NCBI GenBank assembly: GCA_965263365.1
Contig: OZ253672.1
Location: forward strand, 2,108,001-2,172,000
Origin: CANMUM01 sp965263365
Lineage (GTDB): Bacteria; Pseudomonadota; Alphaproteobacteria; Rhodobacterales; Rhodobacteraceae
Reading direction: 5' to 3'
Length of the DNA stretch: 64,000 nt
In this document: piece by piece, positions 8,145 to 16,304 of the stretch
How the letters are laid out: the number at the start of each line of letters is the position of its first letter
How positions within the stretch are numbered: the stretch's first letter is position 1
Program-made: the position numbers and the translations under genes
The notes under the pieces: generated by a model
What the model saw: the letters and a program-made list of their open reading frames with translations, nothing else
What the model was told of the DNA's origin: nothing
Databases searched by the model: none

Positions 8145-9574
8145 AGGCTTATCAAAATTTTATCAACGGACGCTATGTCAGCGGAGGCGCGGGTGAGATC
8201 GAAGTTGCAAACCCGGCTTCAAACGAAGTATTTGCTGTTCATGCGTTGGCGGATGAGGCTGATGTGGGTGCTGCTGTGCAAGCCGCAAAAAACGTGCATC
8301 TTGCAGGAGAATTTTCTGGGCTACGGCCGGTAGAACGTGGGCGTATGGTACAGGCAATGGGCCGGTATTTGCTAGATCATATCGACACACTTTCAAAGCT
8401 ATTAACGAAAGAACAAGGCAAGCCTCTTTGGGAAAGTCGCCTGGAAATTGAGGGCGCTGCACGTTATTTTGAATATTATGGAAACCAAGCGGAAACGATC
8501 GAAGGGCGTTCTATCCCGCTTGGGCAGAATTACTTTGATTTTACTGTTTATGAGCCGATGGGCGTTTCGGCTCAAATTATACCTTGGAACTATCCAATTG
8601 AGATGACGGCGCGCTCGCTTTCAGCGGCACTGGCAACTGGAAATGCTTGTGTGATTAAAACACCCGAATTAACCCCTGTTACAAACTATATTTTTGCAGA
8701 AGCCGCTCAATCGGCAGGCTTACCCGATGGTGCTGTCAATATTCTCTGCGGCCTCGGTTCTCAAGCAGGTGCGGCTTTGAGTGCCCATCCCGATATTAAC
8801 CAAGTTGTATTCACAGGCTCGGTTCCAACAGGGATCGCGATTGCCACAAATGCAGCGAAAAATGTTGTCCCGTGCATTCTTGAACTTGGTGGAAAATCAG
8901 CGGCGATTGTTCATGATGATGCCGATTTGGAGGCCTTTGAAAATGACCTAAGATGGGGTATATTTTTTAATGCTGGTCAGGTGTGCTCGGCAATGTCTCG
9001 CGTAATCGTCCATAAGTCCCGCCACCGCGAACTTTTGGAGCGCGCAGAAAAAATCGCCGATCGTCTAAGGGTTGGCGACGGAATGGATTTTCCTGAATTT
9101 GGCAATAACATGGGCGCAATGGTCTCGAACACGCAGCGGGATCGTGCAGAAGCAATGATTCAGCAGGCGCAAAGTGAATCAGCGCGTTTGATTACGGGTG
9201 GTAAAAAAATGAACCGTGAAGGTGCGTTTCTCATGCCAACGGTTTTAGATGTAACTCCAAATCATAAAATCGCGCAAGAAGAAGTTTTTGGCCCTGTTCT
9301 GTCTGTAATGAGTTTTGAAACGGATCAAGAAGCGATTGCGATTGCTAATTCAACAGATTACGGGCTTGTTAGTGGCGTGTTTACAAAAGATATAGACCGT
9401 GCAACCCATGCCGCAAGCGCTCTTCGCGCGGGTCAAGTGTTTGTGAATGAATGGTATGCGGGAGGCGTTGAAACGCCCTTTGGCGGCTATGGAAAATCAG
9501 GATATGGTCGAGAGAAGGGGCGCGAGGCGCTATGGAATTATGTGCAAACAAAAAACATCGCGATCAAGAAATAG
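8141..9574 (+). CDS. NAD(P)-dependent aldehyde dehydrogenase
   Basis: A 477-residue enzyme of normal family length with all catalytic residues: N150 in PWNYP, E248 in LELGGK and C282 in NAGQVCSA. It oxidises an aldehyde to the acid. The sequence is of the betaine-aldehyde/succinate-semialdehyde general class, which does not fix the substrate. It starts with GTG at 8141, overlapping the previous stop. As the last gene of the rightward operon it probably performs the final oxidation that feeds carbon to central metabolism; formaldehyde released by demethylation is not a usual substrate of this class. Confidence 0.9.
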   Translation: MKAYQNFINGRYVSGGAGEIEVANPASNEVFAVHALADEADVGAAVQAAKNVHLAGEFSGLRPVERGRMVQAMGRYLLDHIDTLSKLLTKEQGKPLWESRLEIEGAARYFEYYGNQAETIEGRSIPLGQNYFDFTVYEPMGVSAQIIPWNYPIEMTARSLSAALATGNACVIKTPELTPVTNYIFAEAAQSAGLPDGAVNILCGLGSQAGAALSAHPDINQVVFTGSVPTGIAIATNAAKNVVPCILELGGKSAAIVHDDADLEAFENDLRWGIFFNAGQVCSAMSRVIVHKSRHRELLERAEKIADRLRVGDGMDFPEFGNNMGAMVSNTQRDRAEAMIQQAQSESARLITGGKKMNREGAFLMPTVLDVTPNHKIAQEEVFGPVLSVMSFETDQEAIAIANSTDYGLVSGVFTKDIDRATHAASALRAGQVFVNEWYAGGVETPFGGYGKSGYGREKGREALWNYVQTKNIAIKK

Positions 9575-10173
9575 GGATTCGTCATAAGCCTCAAATATTT
9601 CTTCGGGTCGCGTTGATCGCATAATATATCACGCAACGGTTCGTTTTTCCTCGCCTTAGATTTAAACAAATGACTGAAGTGGGTGCCCATAACTTTTGTC
9701 ACCAAAATATTTTTGGGGATACGTTTAATTCGTATAATAGTAGTGAACCAACGGCTCGCTTAAATCAATCGCATTACCCATTTTTTAAAATAGCGCGCCA
9801 AAATTTGATTTTTTCAACGCCTTTGATCAAGCAAGTCGTGAGTATTCTGAGATCACCGCTTGCGCCTTGTCCCGATTAAAAATGAATGGAAAAACCGCGT
9901 ACAATTTCAGCATACCTAAACCGCTAGCCCTAAAATAAACTGCTATCACTAAACGATGCGGCTCTTTGAATATCATTTCAATATAATTTTAAAAGCTCAA
10001 GGTAGCTGAGTGTTAAAGCACGATAATAACATTGTCATGTCCATGCCCCTTAGAACTGATCCATTAATTTTTTACAACTCTGTTAAATTTGGAGGACGAT
10101 TATGGCCCTGAAAAGATATGGTGAGGGTTTGGAGCGGATCACGAAGTGATGAATGATCCAGTGAATGATTTGA
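9575..10173. other. Gene-poor stretch before the IS3 remnant
   Basis: About 600 bp without a supportable gene. A 69-codon open frame at 9670-9879 has no recognisable family and no good ribosome site. The stretch is AT-rich and irregular, with nothing resembling an RNA gene. Together with the adjoining transposase and regulator fragments it reads as a decayed insertion region that ends the catabolic cluster. Confidence 0.5.
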
Positions 10174-10696
10174 GCGAACAAACGGGCGAAGCCCAGAAGG
10201 CGCTTTATCCGTGAGGTTGAGGTGCATTGCAATAGTGATATGGATGTTTCGAGTTCCTGTCGTCACGCAGGCATTTCAGACAAGACCTATTATATTTGGC
10301 GCAAGAAGTATGGCGGTATGGGACGAGCAAAGCTCTCGGAGTTTAAGGCTTTAGAAAAGGAAAACCAACGGCTCAAAAAGATCGTTGCCAATTTGGAGCT
10401 CGACAAACTTATCCTCAAGGAAAGTCTCGACTATTTAAAGCCGTCAAGCTTAGCCCGCGCGGAGCGGAGCGAGCACGGATAAGCTGAGCGATATCAATGA
10501 TAGCCTGAGTGTCTCTGATCAACGCGGCGCTATTATTCATGCCCGCCAAAAGCTCGGTGTTTCCGAAAGCCGCGCCTGTTCTGTGACAGGGATTGCGCGC
10601 TCAACCATGCGCTATCAGGGCGCTCCCCGTGATGATGATACACTCAGGCTAGAACTTATTCGACTGGCCAAACAATACGGGGGCTTGATAAGTTAG
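10174..10696 (+). pseudogene. IS3-family transposase remnant (OrfA and start of OrfB)
   Basis: The first part (to 10482) encodes an OrfA-like helix-turn-helix protein: ISDKTYYIWRKKYGG followed by a coiled leucine-rich segment ENQRLKKIVANLELDKLILK. This pattern is characteristic of IS3-family (IS407-like) OrfA. Its N-terminal helices are scrambled. The second part, in a different frame from about 10483, matches the OrfB N-terminus (RQKLGVSESRACSVTGIARSTMRY) but stops at 10696, just after the KQYGG turn and before the integrase core, so the DDE domain is missing. A GC-rich insertion encodes the odd OrfA tail SLARAERSEHG. No terminal inverted repeats were recognised. It cannot be active. Confidence 0.8.
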
Positions 10697-10705
10697 GTCA
10701 GAAAG

Positions 10706-10792
10706 TTAATGTAAGCTCAGACCTTTTTCAACATTCTCATAGATATAGTCCATAACTCGATCAATACGAACGCGCATATTTTTATTATTCAC
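10706..10792 (-). pseudogene. AraC-family regulator, N-terminal fragment
   Basis: A short reading frame starts at GTG 10792 or ATG 10777, with AAAGG upstream, and encodes MRVRIDRVMDYIYENVEKGL plus three residues before a stop. This closely matches the beginning of AraC/XylS DNA-binding domains, where a DYIxENLxxxLSLxxLA helix precedes the first helix-turn-helix. The frame ends exactly where the IS3 remnant begins, 10 bp away. I read it as a gene truncated by the insertion or a later deletion, leaving only its promoter-proximal end. Confidence 0.6.
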
Positions 10793-10912
10793 ATCTTACC
10801 TTTCTCAATTAGGTCGCCCTACAAATGCAAGGTTCGAATTGTAAAATCTTGCTTTAATGCTCGACAAGTTATTTTGTTTTGGCTAGGCTAGTCTAACAGG
10901 GGGAGAGATTAA

Positions 10913-11299
10913 ATGAAATTCCGTTACACAATTTTATACGTTGAAAACGTAAGAAAATCGCTTGAATTTTACGAGAAAGCCTTCGGTCTCGAAATCGGAT
11001 TTATCCATGATGCTGCCGATTATGGAGAATTGATAACAGGCGAAACAAAGTTGGCGTTTTCCTCAAGAGCCCTCATGCAAGAACTTGGCAAAAACACGAC
11101 CGCTCCAGCCATAAAAGCACCGAGCTTCGAAATTGCATTTGAAACCGATAACGTTTCTGAGCAATTTAATCGCGCGGTTCAAGCCGGCGCAACCGCCATC
11201 AAATCGCCCGAAGAAATGGAATGGGGGCAAGTCATTTCTTATGTGGCGGATATTGATGGCTATCACATCGAAATTTGCTCACCTATTCAAGGTACATAA
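10913..11299 (+). CDS. VOC (glyoxalase/bleomycin-resistance) family protein
   Basis: A protein of 128 residues with two beta-alpha-beta-beta-beta modules typical of the vicinal oxygen chelate fold: RYTILYVENVRKSLEFYEKAFG at the start and EIAFETDNVSEQF...VADIDGYHIEIC in the second half. Metal-dependent members include glyoxalase I and dioxygenases, but the short, divergent sequence does not fix a reaction. A strong GGGGGAGAG ribosome site precedes ATG 10913. It lies alone between the insertion scar and tgt, so context gives no help. Confidence 0.82.
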   Translation: MKFRYTILYVENVRKSLEFYEKAFGLEIGFIHDAADYGELITGETKLAFSSRALMQELGKNTTAPAIKAPSFEIAFETDNVSEQFNRAVQAGATAIKSPEEMEWGQVISYVADIDGYHIEICSPIQGT

Positions 11300-11442
11300 A
11301 GCTAAAGAAATTTACGAAGCGATCATTGCGCTACCCAACTCAAAGATAGAGGCAATACGTCGCCTCTCCAAAAAATTCCGTATTTCAGAATTACCACTTC
11401 CATACATTGCCAATTTCATAAAAAAAATATAGGGCGTATGTT

Positions 11443-12570
11443 ATGAAAGAGTTTAAATTTACCAAGCACAAGCAACATCAAAAGGCGCGTCTTGGCACAA
11501 TATCGACACCACGTGGCGACATCCGAACACCCGCTTTCATGCCTGTGGGAACGGCTGCGACCGTGAAAGCCATGATGCCCGAAAGTGTACGTGCAACCGG
11601 CGCAGACATATTACTTGGGAACACCTATCATCTCATGTTACGTCCAGGTTCAGAACGGATAGAGGCGCTTGGCGGCCTGCACAAATTTATGAATTGGTCC
11701 CGACCAATTTTGACTGATTCAGGTGGTTTTCAAGTCATGAGTTTGGCAGATCTTCGGAAATTAACCGAAGAGGGCGTCATGTTTCGTTCGCATATTGACG
11801 GGCGCAAAATAATGCTCTCGCCTGAGCGATCGATGGAAATTCAGCGCCAGCTTGGTTCAGATATCGTCATGTGTTTTGACGAATGCCCCGCACTTCCCTC
11901 ATCAAGAGAAGATATCGCCAAGAGCACGCAACTTTCAATGCGCTGGGCCGCGCGCTCCAAAGAAGCGTTTGGCCATCGACCCGGCCACGCTCTATTTGGC
12001 ATTCAACAAGGTGGCCTCGAGGAAGACCTTAGGCTCGAAAGTGCCAGTGCGCTCAAAGATATAGGCTTTGACGGTTACGCGATCGGCGGACTTGCAGTCG
12101 GCGAAGGTCAAGAAGCCATGTTCCGTGTTCTTGATTTTGCGCCCGATATGCTACCAGAAGATAAACCGCGCTACTTAATGGGCGTCGGTAAGCCAGATGA
12201 TATCGTCGGGGCAGTGTTACGCGGTGTTGACATGATGGATTGTGTATTACCTTCGCGCTCTGGCCGAACAGCGCAAGCCTGGACACGAATGGGTTCAATC
12301 AATTTGCGCAACGCACGCCATCAAGATGATCCACGCCCTCTCGACCCAAATTGCACTTGCCCCTGTTGTACCCAATATAGCCGCGCGTATTTGCATCACG
12401 TAATTAAATCAAACGAAATTATTGGTTCCATGCTTCTCACTTGGCATAACCTTCATTATTTCCAAAAACTGATGCAAGGGCTACGCGACGCCATCGAAAC
12501 AGAAACTCTAAATGATTTCGTCGAAGATTTTCACGCCCAGCGCGAACGTGGCGATATTGATCCCATTTAA
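11443..12570 (+). CDS. tgt: Queuine tRNA-ribosyltransferase (tRNA-guanine transglycosylase)
   Basis: Exchanges guanine 34 of GUN-anticodon tRNAs for the queuine precursor preQ1. The 375-residue length is normal. Visible are the active-site aspartates D92 (LTDSGGFQVMS) and D266 (GVDMMDCVLPSR), and the C-terminal zinc site C304, C306, C309 and H335 (CTCPCC ... TWHNLHYF). No queA or other queuosine genes lie beside it, so the rest of the pathway is elsewhere or the base is salvaged. Confidence 0.97.
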   Translation: MKEFKFTKHKQHQKARLGTISTPRGDIRTPAFMPVGTAATVKAMMPESVRATGADILLGNTYHLMLRPGSERIEALGGLHKFMNWSRPILTDSGGFQVMSLADLRKLTEEGVMFRSHIDGRKIMLSPERSMEIQRQLGSDIVMCFDECPALPSSREDIAKSTQLSMRWAARSKEAFGHRPGHALFGIQQGGLEEDLRLESASALKDIGFDGYAIGGLAVGEGQEAMFRVLDFAPDMLPEDKPRYLMGVGKPDDIVGAVLRGVDMMDCVLPSRSGRTAQAWTRMGSINLRNARHQDDPRPLDPNCTCPCCTQYSRAYLHHVIKSNEIIGSMLLTWHNLHYFQKLMQGLRDAIETETLNDFVEDFHAQRERGDIDPI

Positions 12571-12695
12571 AACGCAACTTTGACACTCGGCAAGATTATG
12601 CTTAGGCCTATATGACTTTTCGAATTTAATCTCTCAAAGTTTGCCGTTTTGAGTAAAATGACTTAAGAGAGGTAAAATAATTATTAGAGGCTTTT

Positions 12696-13748
12696 ATGAA
12701 ACTTATTGCAATTTTAATGAGCACCACAATGGTTCTTGTAAGTTGTTCGCAAGCGTCGAGCGATAGCTCAAACGCGAACACCACAACAGCATCATCTTCA
12801 TCTTCAATTCTAGTCCAAAATCCACTTTTTCCAGTCTCTAATATGCGAGGCAGTTATTCAAGCTTTGGCGAATGGAAATCTCTATTCAAATCTCGCGCCT
12901 TGGACGCCGGAATTTCAGAGGAAACTTTCGCAAGTGCTGAACCCTTTATGCAATTTCGTCAACGCGTTGTGAACAATGACCGCAATCAAGCCGAAGTTCA
13001 GCAAACGACCATGTATTATGTCAACCAACGTGTGAGCCAAGCGCGGATCAATTTAGGTCGTCAAGCCGTTTCGAATTACGGCGGATTGATCGACCGAATA
13101 TCGCGTCAATACAATGTCGATAAATCGGTGATTGTTGGTATTTGGGGCATGGAAACGAATTACGGAAACTTCTTTGGCGGTATCAATGTTTTCGAGGCGC
13201 TCGCGACACTTTCTTATGAAGGCAGACGACGCGATTGGGCTGAAAAGCAGTTAATCAATGCCCTTTATATTGTTCAAAATGGCGATAAATCACCCGCACA
13301 AATGGAAGGCTCTTGGGCAAGCGGCATGGGTCACACGCAATTCATTCCGCAAAGCTATAACACCTATGCGGTTGATTATAACGGCGACGGAAAACGCGAT
13401 CTTTGGAATCACGTCGATGCGCTTGCCTCAACGGCGAATTATCTACGTGGCGAGGACTTCGTGCCAGGTGTGGCTTGGGGCGCGGAAGTGCGCTTACCCG
13501 CAGATTTTAACTATAACCTCGCCGACAAAGACAGCTACCGTTCGCGCGAAGAATGGGTAAACATGGGTGTACAATCGCTTTCTTCTCGCGGTCTTCCTGA
13601 CGCACCCTTAGCTATTTATATTCCAGAAGGCGCAAATGGACGTGCATTTGCTGTGACGAAAAACTTCCACCTAATTCGTCGCTATAATCCCTCTTATTCT
13701 TATGCGCTCGGCGTCGCGCTACTAGGTGATAAAGTCTTGGGATACTAA
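12696..13748 (+). CDS. Membrane-bound lytic murein transglycosylase B-like lipoprotein
   Basis: A 350-residue protein with an N-terminal lipoprotein signal ending in the lipobox LVSC (C17), then a serine/threonine-rich linker and an MltB/SLT_2 catalytic domain. The catalytic glutamate is E153 in VGIWGMETNYG. Downstream motifs GSWASGMGHTQFIPQSY and YNGDGKRDLW are those of the family. It cleaves the MurNAc-GlcNAc bond of peptidoglycan with formation of the 1,6-anhydro product and is predicted to be anchored in the outer membrane. It is monocistronic. Confidence 0.92.
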   Translation: MKLIAILMSTTMVLVSCSQASSDSSNANTTTASSSSSILVQNPLFPVSNMRGSYSSFGEWKSLFKSRALDAGISEETFASAEPFMQFRQRVVNNDRNQAEVQQTTMYYVNQRVSQARINLGRQAVSNYGGLIDRISRQYNVDKSVIVGIWGMETNYGNFFGGINVFEALATLSYEGRRRDWAEKQLINALYIVQNGDKSPAQMEGSWASGMGHTQFIPQSYNTYAVDYNGDGKRDLWNHVDALASTANYLRGEDFVPGVAWGAEVRLPADFNYNLADKDSYRSREEWVNMGVQSLSSRGLPDAPLAIYIPEGANGRAFAVTKNFHLIRRYNPSYSYALGVALLGDKVLGY

Positions 13749-13761
13749 ACTTAAATTGAAA

Positions 13762-13801
13762 TAAAAAACGAAGCCTTCAATACATAAATTGTGGGCTTCG
13801 T
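13762..13801 (-). terminator. Intrinsic terminator of the PNPOx-like operon
   Basis: A long hairpin at 13768-13801: stem ACGAAGCC/GGCTTCGT, a 2x2 internal loop, a second stem CAAT/ATTG and a 6 nt loop. On the minus strand it is followed by a run of six T (13762-13767), as expected for a rho-independent terminator of the leftward DUF1127-PNPOx transcript. On the plus strand it may also slow readthrough from the transglycosylase gene. Confidence 0.75.
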
Positions 13802-13875
13802 CTCTAAATTCCATTGGCTCAAATAATAAATCTCGCACTCAACCTTCGATCTATTTTCAAAAATAGATCTTATAT

Positions 13876-14517
13876 TTAGCCGATTTTAATCCGATCTAAA
13901 TTTGGGTTCATCTGTGCCCCTGTTTGATTTTTGACGTCATCAATCGGCTTACCAACGGCATATGAAATCGGGATCACACCAGACCAACACGGAAAGTCTA
14001 GATCCACATCATCATCACCCACGCCAGCATTTCTTACCTTTGCCGACGCCTCGTTAATCTCGATTCCAACAATTCCTGTTTGCTTAAGCTCAACATCATT
14101 TATCTCACGCAGTTGAGCCCAACGATCTGGGAAAAGCCCCTCAATCATCGCTTTCAATCGCTCCGTTTTTTGCTCAGAACCTTCAACTTTAAAGACCTCA
14201 CCATACATCACCACGGAACGAAAATTCATAGAATGATTCATCGCCGAACGTGCCAGAACATAACCGTCCATTATTGTGACGGAAACCGAAACGGGTTTTC
14301 CAGACATTGCTTTCAATGAGCGCGCGCCGTTGGAGGCATGCCAGTAATAATGATTTCCCTCACGCCAGCCGATTGTCGGCAAAACTGCGGGCAAGCCATA
14401 CGCGTCAATAAAGCTGACATGGCAAAGTGGCATCGCATCTAAAATTGGGTAGACGATTTCAGGATCATAAAATCCGCGTTCAGCTTTGCGTCTTAATCTC
14501 GTTCGTTCTGTCTTCAT
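13876..14517 (-). CDS. PNPOx-like FMN-binding protein (NimA-type)
   Basis: A protein of 213 residues with the split-barrel flavin fold of the pyridoxamine 5'-phosphate oxidase/NimA superfamily: MPLCHVSFIDAYGLPAVLPT strand pair, YYWHASNGARSLKAM and a VVMYGEVFKVEG strand. ATG 14517 was chosen because GAGGGG lies 7 nt upstream; a TTG at 14532 would swallow that site. It follows the DUF1127 gene by 11 nt. Genes of this family are often found beside MocR regulators, and here one is divergent. It could handle a vitamin B6 compound or act as a flavin reductase; it is not a canonical PdxH. Confidence 0.82.
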   Translation of the reverse strand: MKTERTRLRRKAERGFYDPEIVYPILDAMPLCHVSFIDAYGLPAVLPTIGWREGNHYYWHASNGARSLKAMSGKPVSVSVTIMDGYVLARSAMNHSMNFRSVVMYGEVFKVEGSEQKTERLKAMIEGLFPDRWAQLREINDVELKQTGIVGIEINEASAKVRNAGVGDDDVDLDFPCWSGVIPISYAVGKPIDDVKNQTGAQMNPNLDRIKIG

Positions 14518-14528
14518 CAAATTTCCCC

Positions 14529-14762
14529 TCAATAGTCATAAAATGGGCGCACGGCTTCTTTTTGCGCATCTTCGTACGAAATATTGATATCGCGTAGCTC
14601 ATGGTCTTCTAAATTTTTCAAAACTTGTCGCGTTCGGCGAATTTCCATCCAGTAGCTAATCTTGAGCGACATATCCACAACCCACTTGGCAACCGAAGGA
14701 AGCTCATAGCGAAGTTCTTTTGAGACCTGATAGCGCTCATAAACTGATAAATAAGTTTTCAT
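14529..14762 (-). CDS. DUF1127 small protein
   Basis: A protein of 77 residues with the C-terminal DUF1127 helix pair: RRTRQVLKNLEDHELRDINI followed by a short tail. Such small, arginine-rich proteins are abundant in Alphaproteobacteria; some have been linked to RNA turnover and stress or phosphate responses. The N-terminal 40 residues are an extension beyond the minimal domain. It is the first gene downstream of the operator region and is co-transcribed with the PNPOx-like gene. Confidence 0.85.
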   Translation of the reverse strand: MKTYLSVYERYQVSKELRYELPSVAKWVVDMSLKISYWMEIRRTRQVLKNLEDHELRDINISYEDAQKEAVRPFYDY

Positions 14763-14776
14763 GATTAACTCCTATA

Positions 14777-14822
14777 ATTGTACTAATACAATATTGACAT
14801 TGTATTTATTTACAGATACAAT
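14777..14822. promoter_or_regulatory. MocR operator pair and sigma-70-type promoter
   Basis: Two inverted repeats share the half-site ATTGTA/TACAAT: ATTGTACTAATACAAT at 14777-14792, and ATTGTAT ... ATACAAT across 14799-14822. A rightward promoter with a perfect TTGACA (14794-14799), a 17 bp spacer and TACAAT (14817-14822) lies inside the second repeat. Bound regulator would therefore cover the promoter of its own gene and the start region of the divergent DUF1127 operon. The motif is direct observation; its assignment to the MocR protein is inference. Confidence 0.7.
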
Positions 14823-14854
14823 AACCATAACAATTGAATCAAGGAATTTATTGT

Positions 14855-16249
14855 ATGAGTACAATTTCGATCGATCGCCAAAAAACGCAGGGGCTTCCCA
14901 AATATAAAGCGATCGCAAGCGCACTGCGCCAAGCTATTGAGGAAAACAATATAAAACCAGGCGAAAAGCTTCCGCCCATTCGCGAGCTTGCCTATCAACT
15001 CAAAGTTACGCCCGCGACCATTGTACGGGCTTATCAACTCGGAATTGATGATGGGCTTTTAGAAGCGCGTATCGGCGACGGCACCTATGCAAAGCGACAC
15101 AACAATACACAAGAACAAAAAAGAGGAGAATTTACCCGCGCTTCGCACAAAAATGTTGGCTTTAACTTTCGGACACAAGGCATTCCGCAAATTGGTCAAA
15201 ATGAACTTATTGCTGAGATCATGAGAGATATTCTCGATCAAGAAGGTTTCCAAATTTCGGATTATATAACCTCAAAAAGACGCAATCAGCTCGCAGAGCT
15301 CGCCTGTGATTTTCTCAATAAAGAAGGAATTAAATGCGATTCCTCAGACATAATTCTCATGCGCGGTGCTTCAAATGCGGGAAGTTTTGCTGGGAATTTT
15401 ATCAGTAAGAGCCTCTCTCAATTTACGTATTTGACTGAGAGCGCGTGTTATAGTGGTTTTTTTGATCTCGAGAGAATGGGAACGGGCAGTGCGCTAGGTA
15501 TCCAAGCGGACAAAGAAGGTATTTTACCTGAACAATTCGAAGAGGCATGCAGACTTAAAAAATCGCCCATATTCATGACATCTTCGATTATTCAAAATCC
15601 CCATTCAACGACGATGTCACAAGATCGTATGAAAGTAATTGCCGAGATTGCGCAAAAACATGATGTTCAAATTATTGACGACATTATACATTCGCACCTA
15701 ATCACGGGCGAAAAAGTAACCCTTCGCAATTTTGCACCTGAACGCGTCTGGACAATCACTTCACTCGCAAAACTTGGATATCCGGCCCTTAGGTTTGGAA
15801 TCTTACTTCCGCCAAAAGACCGTGTAGAAGAAGCACGCGCCGCTTATTCTGCGAACAACTTGAGACCCTCTGAACTCGAATACCCGATAATTTCACGCCT
15901 TTTACAATCAAAAAATTTCTACAAATTAAACGAAAGCGTACGACGTGAAGTCCAAGTTAGACAAAAAATCGTTCGAAAAATATTTGCTGATTATCAATTT
16001 CAAATGGCTGAAGGCGCGCCATTTTTTTGGCTCACACTGCCTCAAAGACTCAGTTCATCGCGTTTGGTTAGCGACCTCGCGCAAAGGCAAATTCTGGTTG
16101 CAACCGCGGACACCTTTTCAAAAGAACGTCCGACACAAACTGAAATACGGATTACCCTCGGCGGCCCACACACGCGCAAAGAGTTTGAAGATGGCCTCAG
16201 TCAAATTGAAGGCGTAATTCGTAACGCACGACATGACCGCATTGACTAA
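14855..16249 (+). CDS. MocR-family (GntR + aminotransferase-fold) regulator
   Basis: A 464-residue fusion of an N-terminal winged helix-turn-helix (PGEKLPPIRELAYQLKVTPATIVRAYQLG) and a fold-type-I aminotransferase domain. The PLP-binding lysine appears retained in TSLAKLGYPALRFG, and an IIDDIIHS motif supplies the aspartate region that contacts the cofactor nitrogen. MocR proteins sense PLP or an amine-PLP adduct. ATG 14855 follows CAAGGA; a TTG seven codons upstream would include that site. It is divergent from DUF1127 and the PNPOx-like gene and probably controls both as well as itself. Confidence 0.88.
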   Translation: MSTISIDRQKTQGLPKYKAIASALRQAIEENNIKPGEKLPPIRELAYQLKVTPATIVRAYQLGIDDGLLEARIGDGTYAKRHNNTQEQKRGEFTRASHKNVGFNFRTQGIPQIGQNELIAEIMRDILDQEGFQISDYITSKRRNQLAELACDFLNKEGIKCDSSDIILMRGASNAGSFAGNFISKSLSQFTYLTESACYSGFFDLERMGTGSALGIQADKEGILPEQFEEACRLKKSPIFMTSSIIQNPHSTTMSQDRMKVIAEIAQKHDVQIIDDIIHSHLITGEKVTLRNFAPERVWTITSLAKLGYPALRFGILLPPKDRVEEARAAYSANNLRPSELEYPIISRLLQSKNFYKLNESVRREVQVRQKIVRKIFADYQFQMAEGAPFFWLTLPQRLSSSRLVSDLAQRQILVATADTFSKERPTQTEIRITLGGPHTRKEFEDGLSQIEGVIRNARHDRID

Positions 16250-16284
16250 GTTCAATTGATTAAAATCGACTTGACCTTTGTCTC

Positions 16285-16300
16285 TTTTGTGATCACAAAA
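16285..16300. promoter_or_regulatory. Perfect 16 bp palindrome, probable GntR operator
   Basis: TTTTGTGATCACAAAA is perfectly symmetric and ends 4 nt before the ATG of the FCD-type GntR gene. Operators of this family are often TTGT..ACAA-like palindromes, so autoregulation is likely. TTGACC at 16271-16276 may be the -35 of a promoter overlapping it. Confidence 0.65.
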
Positions 16301-16304
16301 AGAT

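Noticed and set aside
9670..9879. A 69-codon open frame after the aldehyde dehydrogenase gene
   Set aside because: No ribosome site, no family resemblance and irregular composition beside a decayed IS; treated as chance.
10815..10850. A GGTTCGAAT stretch resembling a tRNA T-loop
   Set aside because: The flanking bases do not form the T stem, and there is no anticodon or acceptor stem at the expected distance on either strand.
11233..11432. An open frame between the VOC gene and tgt (ending NFIKKI)
   Set aside because: It largely overlaps the VOC gene in another frame; the short unique tail has no start signal or recognised family.
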